Source of the DNA: Parcubacteria group bacterium
GTDB taxonomy: Bacteria; Patescibacteriota; Minisyncoccia; Portnoybacterales; UBA2143
Assembly: GCA_013203625.1 (NCBI GenBank)
Contig: JABMPX010000003.1
Coordinates: forward strand, 1-38,416
Length of the DNA stretch: 38,416 nucleotides
Reading direction: 5' to 3'
The notes beneath the pieces were generated by a model that saw only the letters and a program-made list of their open reading frames with translations, ran no database searches and had not been told where the DNA came from. Made by a program: the position numbers and the translations under genes. This document shows positions 14,708 to 23,227 of this stretch, in pieces (the stretch's first letter is position 1; each line of letters begins with the position of its first letter).

Positions 14708-16096
14708 TTAACAGGCCGATCTATCCCTCAATAAAACAATCCCTGTTTTAAAAAAGATTTTTAAATCCATTAATAAGGACCAATTTTCCACATAGTAAGT
14801 ATCTAATTTAATTTCTTCTTCAAAAGGCAAATCCGAACTGCCGCTGGCTTGGGCAAAGCCAGTCATACCAGCTTTAATGGCCAAAACTTTTTTATGATGC
14901 TTCTGATATTGGGCTATTTCATCTGGTTGATGAGGACGCGGCCCAATTAAACTCATTTCTCCACTAAGAACGTTTATCAGTTGAGGCAATTCATCAATCC
15001 TATATTTGCGCAAAATTCGACCGACTTTAGTTACTCGAGGATCATTTTTTATCTTAAAAAGAGGGCCGTCCTCTCTTTCATTATGTTTCCTTAAGGATTT
15101 TTTCATTGCTTCAGCATCTTCAACCATTGAACGGAATTTATAAAGATCAAATTCCTTATTCCGGCTGATTCTTTTTAATTTAACTAAAACTGGCCCAGGA
15201 GAACCGCCTTTAATAATAAAAGCAATCAGCATAAAAAATGGGCTCAGTAAAATCAAGCCAAAGAAAGCAACTATAAAATCAATGAACCGTTTAATAATTT
15301 TCCCCCATCCATCTAAAGCAGTTCTTTTAATCTCAATCAAAGGAATAGTTCCTAATGTTTCAAATGAAGTATTAGCTGTTAATGTTTGGAAAAGATTTGG
15401 CACAAATTTAAAAATTAAATGATTTTCTTCGCAGAAATCAACTAATTCCAAAACTTTTCCTTTTGGCCAATTCAGATCTGCTAAAATAATTTCATCAAGG
15501 CCTTGTTTTTTAAATTTGATTTTAATTTTATTAATATCTACTCCTGCTAAACTGCCTGCTAATTGATAGCCCAGATTCGGCTGTTTTTTAATATTCTTAA
15601 TAATTTTCTCGCTAATGCCATCTTGACCAATAACCAAAACTCTATTGGCTCCAAAATGATGTTTTTTCATTAAATATTTCTGCCATTGATTAATTAAAAA
15701 ACGGCCAAAACAAACAGAAACAATAGCTATGGCCCAGCCAGCTAGTATAAGAAAACGGGAATCAAACCATTCTCGTTGAAGAAAAGTATAAAAAACTAAA
15801 ATGATAATGCCAGCTGAAATGCCAATAATTATTTTAAAAAAATCATTCAAAAGCGGTCTGATAGATTTAATCCTATAAAGGCCAACCAAAGCAAAAACAA
15901 TTAAAAGAAAAACAGAAATAATAATAATCAAGCTAAAATACCTACCAAAAGGAAGGTTTAAAGAGAAAAGCACTGGACGATATTCAGATACCCAAGGATT
16001 AATTCGTAGAAAATAAGCTCCTAACCCAGCGCATAAAAGCATTAAAAAATCCAAAGGAACTAGAATAGCTGTAAAAAAAAGCTCTGATTTCTTCAT
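14708..16096 (-). CDS. Polyprenyl glycosylphosphotransferase (WbaP/ExoY-type sugar transferase)
   Basis: 462 aa. Initiates glycan synthesis by moving a sugar-1-phosphate from a nucleotide sugar to undecaprenyl phosphate. Four N-terminal TMs (within residues 1-135), a CoA-binding-like Rossmann domain (RVLVIGQDGISEKIIKNI, about 150-240), a fifth TM near 270-295, and the catalytic domain with KFRSMVEDAE, the ends of which read DELPQLINVLSGEMSLIGPRP. First gene of the glycan operon; it has a promoter (TTGATT-N17-TAGAAT) 6 nt before the ATG. Confidence 0.95.
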   Translation of the reverse strand: MKKSELFFTAILVPLDFLMLLCAGLGAYFLRINPWVSEYRPVLFSLNLPFGRYFSLIIIISVFLLIVFALVGLYRIKSIRPLLNDFFKIIIGISAGIIILVFYTFLQREWFDSRFLILAGWAIAIVSVCFGRFLINQWQKYLMKKHHFGANRVLVIGQDGISEKIIKNIKKQPNLGYQLAGSLAGVDINKIKIKFKKQGLDEIILADLNWPKGKVLELVDFCEENHLIFKFVPNLFQTLTANTSFETLGTIPLIEIKRTALDGWGKIIKRFIDFIVAFFGLILLSPFFMLIAFIIKGGSPGPVLVKLKRISRNKEFDLYKFRSMVEDAEAMKKSLRKHNEREDGPLFKIKNDPRVTKVGRILRKYRIDELPQLINVLSGEMSLIGPRPHQPDEIAQYQKHHKKVLAIKAGMTGFAQASGSSDLPFEEEIKLDTYYVENWSLLMDLKIFFKTGIVLLRDRSAC

Positions 16097-16102
16097 TTCT
16101 TT

Positions 16103-16131
16103 ATTCTAATTATTTTTTAAGAAAAAATCAA
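16103..16131 (-). promoter_or_regulatory. Promoter of the surface-glycan operon
   Basis: TTGATT (16126-16131), 17 bp, TAGAAT (16103-16108), 6 nt, ATG. Predicted start site coincides with the start codon. Confidence 0.65.
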
Positions 16132-16153
16132 TATCCAGAGTTATATTGCCCAT

Positions 16154-16180
16154 AAAAAAACACGCTTAATCACGTGTTTC
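16154..16180 (-). terminator. rnpB terminator
   Basis: Minus strand AAACACG-TGATTAAG-CGTGTTT followed by TTTT: a 7 bp stem with a T-run, just after the RNase P RNA. Confidence 0.8.
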
Positions 16181-16185
16181 TTTAT

Positions 16186-16538
16186 AGCTCAAGCAAGCAA
16201 TAAGCCGGGTTCTGTTTTAGATAGTCATTTATCTAGCCCCGACGTTACCGTCGGGATCAAGCGAGCTACTTTTCATCAGCCGCTTGAGGCGACTGGTTTG
16301 CTCTTGCACCAGGCAGGGTTTACCACTCCGACAGGTCTCCCGTCGGAGAGAGGGGTCTTACTCCCTCACTTTTCACCTTTACCTCTTTTTAGGAGATTAC
16401 CCCTAAAATGAAGGAAATATTGTCTCTGTGGCACTTTCCCTATTCTCACGAACGGTGGGAATTACCCACTGCCGCTTACGGTGCCCGGACTTTCCTCCCC
16501 GACTTCACGTCAGGGCGACCATCTCGCTTACTTGAACT
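16186..16538 (-). ncRNA. rnpB: RNase P RNA (bacterial type A-like)
   Basis: Catalytic RNA that removes 5' leaders from pre-tRNAs. Conserved blocks in order on the minus strand: GGGGAGGAAAGTCCGGGC (CR-I), AGGGAAAGTGCCACAGAGA, GGTAAACCC, and ACAGAACCCGGCTTAT near the 3' end. P1 closes from AGTTCAAGTAAGC with GCTTGCTTGAGCT (13 pairs including G-U). A variable-region hairpin has the stem CTCCGAC/GTCGGAG. Ends are set from P1 and are approximate by a few bases. Flanked by its own promoter and terminator, between rnhA and the glycan operon. Confidence 0.95.
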
Positions 16539-16544
16539 GTCTAT

Positions 16545-16573
16545 ATATTATCATGGATAAAAAGCTCTGTCAA
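16545..16573 (-). promoter_or_regulatory. rnpB promoter
   Basis: TTGACA (16568-16573), 17 bp, TAATAT (16545-16550) with TGA just before the -10. Near-consensus sigma-70 type promoter; start site expected close to 16538-16540. Confidence 0.8.
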
Positions 16574-16575
16574 TC

Positions 16576-17010
16576 TTATAAAAGCGGTTGTTCTCTTCCT
16601 TGTTCATCTAACGCTTGATTAACCAATCTGTCAGCTTCTTTATTTTTTTCACGAGAAATATGCTTAAAACTAATTTGTTTAAAATCCAGCATTAAATTCC
16701 AAACTTTAAGAAAAAACGGCTGAAGATCCTCTTCTTTAATTTTATACTGATGATTAAGCTGCTTAACAATTAATTCACTGTCTGAACAAAATTCAATTTC
16801 TATTTCCTTAGCTTTCTTCTTGCCAAAAAGCAATTTAACTTTTTTTAAAGCAAAAATAACTGCTTGATATTCAGCTTGATTATTAGTTGCTTCATCAATA
16901 AATTCACTGTATTTCTTAATTGTCTGGCCATCTTGAATGATAACCACACCAATAGCTGATGGGCCAGGATTGCCACGCGCACCGCCATCAACATAGATAA
17001 CTAATTTCAT
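16576..17010 (-). CDS. rnhA: Ribonuclease HI-family protein
   Basis: 144 aa. Degrades the RNA strand of RNA-DNA hybrids. Catalytic carboxylates D8 (YVDGGARGNPG), E47 (NNQAEY), D77 (CSDSELIVKQL) and D127 (NKEADRLVN) are all in place. The form without the basic protrusion resembles the RNase HI domain of archaeal/actinobacterial type. It lies 6 nt after recJ on the same strand, so the two nucleases are likely co-transcribed. Confidence 0.92.
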   Translation of the reverse strand: MKLVIYVDGGARGNPGPSAIGVVIIQDGQTIKKYSEFIDEATNNQAEYQAVIFALKKVKLLFGKKKAKEIEIEFCSDSELIVKQLNHQYKIKEEDLQPFFLKVWNLMLDFKQISFKHISREKNKEADRLVNQALDEQGREQPLL

Positions 17011-17016
17011 AATAGT

Positions 17017-18780
17017 TTATTGTTCTGCGATTCTTAAATCAATAATTTTCATCTCTAAATATCTATTGCCATTCCATTCATTAATAATTAATTCAAAAAC
17101 AACATCAACTAAGTCCCCTTTATTTAATATATTATGCCATTTGCCTAAATTAAAAGCAATTGCTTTAAAATTTTTCCCTTGCTTTAGTTTGTCATTAAAA
17201 ACCATTAAATCTATTTTTAAATGACTATCTCTCTTGCCGACAGTTTTTAAATCATTGATTTCTGCTTTTTTAATTAGAAATCTTGGTTCTAGATTGCTTT
17301 TACCGAATGGAGCAAATTGCTGGATTTGATCATAATTTTGCCAATTAATTTCTTCCAAACATAATTCTGCGTCAATATCTAAAATAGACGTTAAGTCCTT
17401 GTCCTTTAATTCATTTTCAACTGCTTTTGTTAGAATATTCTTAACTTTATTTAAATCCTTTTTCTTCGTTCTAAAACCAGCTGCTCTTTTGTGTCCGCCA
17501 AAATTATCAAAAAATTTATCTGCCTGTTTAAGTATTTTTAATAAATCAAGCTGTCCAATACCGCGGCAAGAACCGTAAATAAAAGATCCTTTTTCTTGAT
17601 AAATAATTGTTGGCCGATGATATTGATCAGCTATTTTCCCAGCCACCAAGCCAATTAAACCAACTGACCAGTCAGCGCTGCCTTCAAAGATAAGTTTAGT
17701 GTCTTTTTCGCTGAATTTTTTATCAATACGTTCTTTAGCTTCTTTAACAATTTTCTCTGTTAAATTCTGCCTAACTAAATTATTTTCATTAATCTCTTGA
17801 GCTAATTTTTCTGCTTCTTTTTTGTCTTTGCTAATCAAAAGATTAAAGGCAACATTAGCGTGATTCATTCGGCCAGCTGCATTAAGACGAGGAGCTAAAA
17901 TAAAACCAAGCGTATAGGTATTAAGATTAGTTAAAGGCGCTTCTCCATTAGAAGAAGATTTGGTTAATTCAGGAACTATTTTAGCTATTTTCATTAATTC
18001 TTTAAGGCCTATCCGTTTTGTTTGAGCTAAAACGCCTAATCCATATTTAACTAATGTCCGATTTTCACGGATAATCGGCATAACATCAGCCACTGTTGCT
18101 AAAGCAACTAAATCTAAAAGCCATTTTTTTAATAAATCACCTGAATTATTTTCTTCTTCAGATAAAAGAGCGCAAGCTAGCTTATAAGTTACGCCTGCTC
18201 CAGACAAATCCTTAAAGGGATATTTGTCGTTCTTCTGAAAAGGATCAATTGAAGCAATTGCTTTTGGCAATCTATCTTTTGGCTGATGATGATCAGTAAT
18301 AACAACGTCTATGCCCAAAGAAGCAGCTAAGTCAGCTTCTTCTAAATTGCTAATACCACAATCAACTGTAATCATTAAATCAACCTTTTTTTTATTTATT
18401 TTCTTAATCGCCTCTTTATTTAATCCATGTCCTTCTTTGTTTCGGTCTGGGATATAAATTTGAAGATTTTTTGCGCCTAAAGATTGCAGAGTCAAAAATA
18501 AAATAGCTCCTGAACAAACACCATCAGCATCATAATCTGCGTAAATTATAATATTCTCCTGTTTTTTTATTGCCTGAAAAATGCGCTTAACTGCTTTTTT
18601 CATGCCATTAAGCAAAAAAGGATTATGTAAATCCCCTTCATAATCAGGATTAAAAAACTCATCAATTTGTTGCTGAGTTTTTATTCCTCGATTATAAAGA
18701 AGCTGTGAAATTAAAGAGGAAAATTCTGGAAATTGTTTTAAAAAAGCGCTAGGCGCTTTAGATTTAATTTGCCACTGCAT
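17017..18780 (-). CDS. recJ: Single-stranded-DNA 5'-3' exonuclease RecJ
   Basis: 587 aa, full length. DHH phosphoesterase used in recombination and mismatch/base excision repair. Motif I ADYDADGVCSGAI, motif II TVDCG, motif III DHHQP, and DHHA1 motif GGHKRAAGF; a C-terminal OB-like region carries the RLEMK-type ending (NRYLEMKIIDLRIAEQ). It follows pgk after 102 bp that contain a large inverted repeat. Confidence 0.95.
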   Translation of the reverse strand: MQWQIKSKAPSAFLKQFPEFSSLISQLLYNRGIKTQQQIDEFFNPDYEGDLHNPFLLNGMKKAVKRIFQAIKKQENIIIYADYDADGVCSGAILFLTLQSLGAKNLQIYIPDRNKEGHGLNKEAIKKINKKKVDLMITVDCGISNLEEADLAASLGIDVVITDHHQPKDRLPKAIASIDPFQKNDKYPFKDLSGAGVTYKLACALLSEEENNSGDLLKKWLLDLVALATVADVMPIIRENRTLVKYGLGVLAQTKRIGLKELMKIAKIVPELTKSSSNGEAPLTNLNTYTLGFILAPRLNAAGRMNHANVAFNLLISKDKKEAEKLAQEINENNLVRQNLTEKIVKEAKERIDKKFSEKDTKLIFEGSADWSVGLIGLVAGKIADQYHRPTIIYQEKGSFIYGSCRGIGQLDLLKILKQADKFFDNFGGHKRAAGFRTKKKDLNKVKNILTKAVENELKDKDLTSILDIDAELCLEEINWQNYDQIQQFAPFGKSNLEPRFLIKKAEINDLKTVGKRDSHLKIDLMVFNDKLKQGKNFKAIAFNLGKWHNILNKGDLVDVVFELIINEWNGNRYLEMKIIDLRIAEQ

Positions 18781-18797
18781 TATATTTTAAATTGCGA

Positions 18798-18864
18798 ACA
18801 CTCTGGAATTTCTGAGACGCGTAGGGCGCCCTCTGGGCTAAAGCGCGAAGAAATTACAGAGTGT
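18798..18864. repeat. 67 bp inverted-repeat element between pgk and recJ
   Basis: Arms ACACTCTG-g-AATTTCT and AGAAATT-a-CAGAGTGT pair over 15 of 16 positions; further inside are CGCG/CGCG and the perfect palindrome AGGGCGCCCT. GC-rich core in an AT-rich gap. No T-run follows on the minus strand, so it is not a standard terminator. Confidence 0.75.
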
Positions 18865-18882
18865 AAGCTTAAATATTATGAA

Positions 18883-20055
18883 CTATTCAAGAGCTTCTAT
18901 TCCTGGAAGTTTTTCACCAGCTAAAAATTTAAGCATAGCGCCGCCGCCAGTAGAAATATGAGTTATTTTATCTAATAATCCCAATTCTTCTAAAAAAGCA
19001 ACTGTATCGCCTCCGCCAACTGTTGAAAAACCAGGATTTTTTGCTATTGCATGGGCAATTTCCCTGCTGCCCAAGCTAAATTTTTCTACTTCAAGAAGCC
19101 CCATTGGACCATTCCAAACAACCATTTTAGCTTGAGAAATTATTCGAGTAAATAGCTTTATAGTGTCTGGTCCTATATCTAAAATCATTTCATCTTTTTT
19201 AACATTACTTATTAAAGAAATTCTACTTGATGTCTTGCCAGAAGAATCAACCGACACAGCAACATCTACTGGAGCATGAAGCTTGGGATTATCTAAATCT
19301 AATTTTTTGGTTTCTTCAATCATTTCCTCTTCAGTTACAGATTTTCCAATATTGAATCCCTTTGCACTAATAATTGTATTGGCTAAAGCGCCGGCTAAAA
19401 GTAGATTATCAGCTTTGTCTAAAAAATTCTTAATAAATTTTATCTTTGTTGAGATTTTTGCTCCTCCAACAATAACAACTAAAGGATGCTCTGTTTTTTC
19501 TAAAATTTTAGAAAGAAACTTAATCTCTTTTTCCAAAAGCAAGCCAGCGCAATTAGGTAAATATTTTGGCAATCCGATTATTGAAGCATGCGCCCGATGA
19601 CTTGTTCCAAAAGCATCATTAACATAAATCTCTCCTAGATCAGCCAATTGTTTGGCAAAATCTGAATCATTATTTTTTTCTTCTGGATAAAAACGGATAT
19701 TTTCTAACAAAACAATATCGCCTGCTTGCATATTTCCTATTTGCTTTTCAACTTCTTCTCCAATACAATCATTGAGCTTAATAACTGGTCGCGCTAAAAG
19801 CTTTTCTAATCTTTTTTTTACTAAATCCAAGCGCAAATTTTCAACAATCTTGCCATTAGGCCTTCCAAAATGAGCTATTAGAATAATCTTTGCCTTTTGT
19901 TCAAGCAAGTAATTAATAGTCGGTAAAGTGGCTTCTATCCGCCAGTCCTCCTCATTGTCAATATCACCATTTTTACCTAGCCATAATGGAACATTAAAAT
20001 CAACTCTAACTAAAACTCTTTTATGTTCAAAATTGAAATCTCGAATAAATTTCAT
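18883..20055 (-). CDS. pgk: Phosphoglycerate kinase
   Basis: 390 aa. 1,3-bisphosphoglycerate + ADP to 3-phosphoglycerate + ATP. N-terminal VRVDFNVPL, substrate-binding AHFGRPNG, KISTKIKFI region, MVVWNGPMG, and the nucleotide-binding GGGDTVAFLEELG with STGGGAMLKFLAG near the C-terminus. Its ATG overlaps the stop of tpiA (ATGA), so both glycolytic enzymes are coupled. Confidence 0.97.
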   Translation of the reverse strand: MKFIRDFNFEHKRVLVRVDFNVPLWLGKNGDIDNEEDWRIEATLPTINYLLEQKAKIILIAHFGRPNGKIVENLRLDLVKKRLEKLLARPVIKLNDCIGEEVEKQIGNMQAGDIVLLENIRFYPEEKNNDSDFAKQLADLGEIYVNDAFGTSHRAHASIIGLPKYLPNCAGLLLEKEIKFLSKILEKTEHPLVVIVGGAKISTKIKFIKNFLDKADNLLLAGALANTIISAKGFNIGKSVTEEEMIEETKKLDLDNPKLHAPVDVAVSVDSSGKTSSRISLISNVKKDEMILDIGPDTIKLFTRIISQAKMVVWNGPMGLLEVEKFSLGSREIAHAIAKNPGFSTVGGGDTVAFLEELGLLDKITHISTGGGAMLKFLAGEKLPGIEALE

Positions 20056-20831
20056 TTTTTTAGAACTTCCATAATTTTGACAAACTCGCTGGCATTCAAA
20101 GAAGCTCCACCAACAAGAACTCCGTCCATATTAGCTCCTTCAACTAAATCTACTACATTCTGGCTGGTAACACTGCCTCCATAAATAATTTTAACCTTTT
20201 CTGCAATTGACCGATCGTAAAGTTTAGTTAATATTTTGCGGATAAATAAAGTCGCTCTCATTGCATCATCAGATGAACAAGAATTGCCAGTGCCAATAGC
20301 CCATATTGGCTCATAAGCAATAACAAGATTTCTTATCCAAGCAGGACTAACTTCAATCAATGCTTTTTCAACCTGCTCGCCAATAACCAAACTCACTTCA
20401 TCAAGAGACCGTCCTTCAGAATCAAAAGAATCTCTTGCTTCTTCGCCAACGCATAGAACAGGATTAAGCCGCGCTTTTAAAATAGCTTTAAGCTTCCTAT
20501 TGATCACTTGGTCAGTTTCTTGAAAATACTTTCTTCTTTCTGAATGACCAATAATCACATACTGGCTTCCTAATTTTTTAAGCATTAAAGGAGATATTTC
20601 TCCAGTATAAGCGCCCTTGTCTTCCCAAAAACAATCCTGTGCTCCAAAAACAAGATTATCTTTTGCTATGCTTAATAAAGAAGATAAATAAATAAATGGC
20701 GGACAAATAACTACTTCTGCATTTTCGTTTCTCCCCATTTCTTTATTTATTGTATTCAAAAGACGCTCAGCTTCTTCAAAAGTGGCTGGATTCATCTTCC
20801 AGTTAGCTATAATTAATGGCTTATTGTTCAT
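20052..20831 (-). CDS. tpiA: Triosephosphate isomerase
   Basis: 259 aa. Interconverts dihydroxyacetone phosphate and glyceraldehyde-3-phosphate. N-terminal IIANWKMNP with the catalytic Lys, GHSERRKYF with the catalytic His, and AYEPIWAIGTG with the catalytic Glu; phosphate loop GGSVTSQN and GVLVGGASL. Overlaps the end of the DedA gene by 11 nt. Confidence 0.97.
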   Translation of the reverse strand: MNNKPLIIANWKMNPATFEEAERLLNTINKEMGRNENAEVVICPPFIYLSSLLSIAKDNLVFGAQDCFWEDKGAYTGEISPLMLKKLGSQYVIIGHSERRKYFQETDQVINRKLKAILKARLNPVLCVGEEARDSFDSEGRSLDEVSLVIGEQVEKALIEVSPAWIRNLVIAYEPIWAIGTGNSCSSDDAMRATLFIRKILTKLYDRSIAEKVKIIYGGSVTSQNVVDLVEGANMDGVLVGGASLNASEFVKIMEVLKK

Positions 20832-21444
20832 TTTTTTTCTTTTTTATTATCAATACTATTAAAATCAGCGCAAAAACAACAAAAAGCAAAGAAACCTGCT
20901 CAGAATATTTAGAAACTAGCTCTTGATTAGAGCCAAAAGAATAACCTAAAACAGCAAGAATTGTCACCCAAACGCCAGAACCCAAAAAAGTATATAAAAT
21001 AAAACTTTTAAAACTCATGCGGGAAAATCCAGCAGGAATAGAAATTAATTGCCTGACTCCCGGAACTAATCTCCCTGTAAAAGTAGAAAGATTGCCATAC
21101 TTTAAAAAATAGTTTTCAGCTTTAATAATTTTTTCTTTATTGATAAATAAGAATTTAAAAAACCTGCAATCAACTAAAGAATAAATAACTTTTCTGCCTA
21201 AAGTATAAGCTAAAAAATAATTAATTGAAGCGCCTAATAAGCTCCCGACTATCCCAACAATAACAACAAGAAAAATATTCATTTCTCCTTGCTGAGCTAA
21301 ATAAGCAGCAGGCAGGATAACAACTTCAGAAGGAAAAGGGATAAAACAGCTTTCAATCGTCATTAAAAAACCAATGCCTAAATAACCTGCGCTAGAAATA
21401 ATTCCTGTAATAAATGAAGCAATTGTTGCTAAAAGAACATCCAT
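20821..21444 (-). CDS. DedA-family membrane protein (VTT/SNARE-associated domain)
   Basis: 207 aa. Re-entrant-loop signature ESCFIPFPSEVVILPAAYLA near residue 32-50 and the second one GRLVPGVRQLISIPAGFSRM near residue 125-145, with GASINYFLAYTLGR between. DedA proteins are envelope homeostasis proteins; some recycle undecaprenyl phosphate or scramble phospholipids. Undecaprenyl-phosphate recycling would suit the many polyprenyl-dependent genes here, but this is inference. Lies 7 nt after the galT-like gene. Confidence 0.9.
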   Translation of the reverse strand: MDVLLATIASFITGIISSAGYLGIGFLMTIESCFIPFPSEVVILPAAYLAQQGEMNIFLVVIVGIVGSLLGASINYFLAYTLGRKVIYSLVDCRFFKFLFINKEKIIKAENYFLKYGNLSTFTGRLVPGVRQLISIPAGFSRMSFKSFILYTFLGSGVWVTILAVLGYSFGSNQELVSKYSEQVSLLFVVFALILIVLIIKKKKNEQ

Positions 21445-21451
21445 AAAAATA

Positions 21452-22441
21452 CTATTTTCTTAAAAATTCAGCTGCTTTCTCTGGCTTAATAGTGTTAATT
21501 TCTATGCCAGCGCCTAATTCAAAACCAGCCCAAATATTAAATTTAGGCAGGATATTCAAATGCCAATGATAATAATCATAATTAGCCCCATCACAAGGCG
21601 CAGTATGGAAATAGAAATTATAAGCTGGATCTTCTAATTTTTTATCTATTTTATTTAAAGCTTTTTGCAAAGCGTCAGCAAAAAATTCTTTTTCTTTTTC
21701 AGTTATTTTTTCAAAATAGGGTTTATGCTCTTTAGGATATACCCTTGTTTCAAAAGAAGTCTGTGGAGCAAAAGGACAAAGAACAACAAATTTTTCGTTT
21801 TCATAAATAATTCTTTGCCCATCTTTAATGTCCCAATCAATCATTGCGCAATAGACACATTTGCCTTGGCTTCGATAAAAAGCTTCAGCTCCATCTAACC
21901 CACTGCGCAAATCAGGATCAGTCACTGGAATAGCCATTAATTGAGAATGAGGATGAACTATAGAAGCGCCAGCTTCTTTGCCATGGTTATGAAAAATAGA
22001 AATATATTTAATAAACTTTTTGTCCATCAAACTTAAATACCTTTCTTGATAGACATCAATGACCATTTTTGCTTCTTCTATAGAAAATTGGGCTATTTCT
22101 CTTTCATGATCAGCAGTAATAATAACCTCATGATAACCAAGACCATTCATAATCCTATTAGGCCCCTGTCTCTGTTCCTGAAGTTCATCTCCTTCAGAAA
22201 AAGCAGGAAATTTATTGGGTATGGAAATAACAAACCAAGAGCCATCTTTTTTGTTTTTCCTAGCAATCTTTTCTTTTATATTCTCTTCCTTGCAAAAAGG
22301 ACAATCTTTTGGAGAAACAATTTCCTTAACTCTTTGATCTTTAACAAAAACATCTGGTCGATGAGCCCGGCCAGTAGCAATAAGCACCCAGTCATTAGAA
22401 ACTAAATCCATTCTTAATTCTGAAGGAAATTTTTTTTTCAT
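21452..22441 (-). CDS. galT: Galactose-1-phosphate uridylyltransferase-family protein
   Basis: 329 aa. HIT-superfamily nucleotidyltransferase. Zinc/structural CPFC near residue 47, catalytic HPH in GASIVHPHSQLMAIPV, a second CVYC, and WHLNILPK near the C-terminus as in GalT. It would exchange UMP between UDP-glucose and a sugar-1-phosphate and so feed nucleotide sugars to the glycosyltransferases. Relatives in this family can instead act as ADP-glucose phosphorylase-like enzymes, so the exact substrate is open. Ten nt after the ALG5-like gene. Confidence 0.88.
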   Translation of the reverse strand: MKKKFPSELRMDLVSNDWVLIATGRAHRPDVFVKDQRVKEIVSPKDCPFCKEENIKEKIARKNKKDGSWFVISIPNKFPAFSEGDELQEQRQGPNRIMNGLGYHEVIITADHEREIAQFSIEEAKMVIDVYQERYLSLMDKKFIKYISIFHNHGKEAGASIVHPHSQLMAIPVTDPDLRSGLDGAEAFYRSQGKCVYCAMIDWDIKDGQRIIYENEKFVVLCPFAPQTSFETRVYPKEHKPYFEKITEKEKEFFADALQKALNKIDKKLEDPAYNFYFHTAPCDGANYDYYHWHLNILPKFNIWAGFELGAGIEINTIKPEKAAEFLRK

Positions 22442-22451
22442 ATTTTTAACT

Positions 22452-23186
22452 CTATTTATATCTTCCTATAATAAAATTCCATCTAATCCTTAAAAGTTCC
22501 CAAAACGTTCTTAAATATCCTTTCCAGCCAACATGAGAACTAGGATCATTAATCCAATTAACTGGGATCATTCCTATTCTATGTCCTAATTTTTTTGCCA
22601 AAGCTAATACTTCAATGTCAAATCCCCATCTATCAATTAAACATCTTTCAAAAATGTCTTTAGATGCCTTATTTGTAAACGCCTTAAATCCGCATTGAGT
22701 ATCCCAAACTCCTGGCACAACCATTAATTGAATCAAAAGATTGCCAAAATTTCCTAATTGCCTTTTAAAAAATGACTGGGCTACGGCTTGTTCAGCGCCA
22801 GCTGCATCTTTTTTATCACGAGAACCAATTACTACTTGATATCCTTTTTTAAAAAAAGGAATCATTTTTTCGAAATGATCAATAGTAGTAGCATTATCAG
22901 CATCCATAAAAAGACAATATTTTCCTTTAGCTTCCATCATCCCCTGTCTAACTACCCATCCTTTGCCATGATTTTTCTTATTATCAATTATTCTTAAATT
23001 TTTAATCATTTCAGTGAATTTATTAACAATTTGAACAGTTTTGTCTTTTGCCCCATCGCTAATAACAATAATCTCATAAGAATAATCTTGTTGAGTTAGA
23101 TAGGAATCAATCTCTAAAAGAGTTCTGCCAATTCGTTTTTCCTCATTATATGCTGGAATAATAATTGATAAATAAATCTTTTCCAT
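22452..23186 (-). CDS. GT2 glycosyltransferase, ALG5/dolichyl-phosphate glucosyltransferase-like
   Basis: 244 aa. LSIIIPAYNEEKRIGRTL, VISDGAKDKT and the metal-binding MDADNATT (DxD) identify the GT2 fold; the NHGKGWVVRQGMMEAKG segment and the late WGFDIEVLALAKKLG are characteristic of the DPG-synthase/ALG5 branch. It would transfer a sugar to polyprenyl phosphate. No C-terminal TM. First gene of the galT-DedA-tpiA-pgk run with its promoter 6 nt before the ATG. Confidence 0.9.
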   Translation of the reverse strand: MEKIYLSIIIPAYNEEKRIGRTLLEIDSYLTQQDYSYEIIVISDGAKDKTVQIVNKFTEMIKNLRIIDNKKNHGKGWVVRQGMMEAKGKYCLFMDADNATTIDHFEKMIPFFKKGYQVVIGSRDKKDAAGAEQAVAQSFFKRQLGNFGNLLIQLMVVPGVWDTQCGFKAFTNKASKDIFERCLIDRWGFDIEVLALAKKLGHRIGMIPVNWINDPSSHVGWKGYLRTFWELLRIRWNFIIGRYK

Positions 23187-23188
23187 AT

Positions 23189-23217
23189 TTGCATTATACT
23201 ATATTTTCAGATAAGAT
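23189..23217 (+). promoter_or_regulatory. miaB-miaA promoter
   Basis: TTGCAT (23189-23194), 17 bp, TAAGAT (23212-23217), then 10 nt to the ATG at 23228. Overlaps almost completely with the oppositely directed promoter, so the two cannot be occupied at once. Confidence 0.55.
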
Positions 23218-23221
23218 ACAA
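23193..23221 (-). promoter_or_regulatory. Promoter of the ALG5-like/galT/tpiA/pgk operon
   Basis: TTGTAT (23216-23221), 17 bp, TATAAT (23193-23198), 6 nt, ATG. It is superimposed on the divergent miaB promoter. Confidence 0.7.
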
Positions 23222-23227
23222 AATAAG

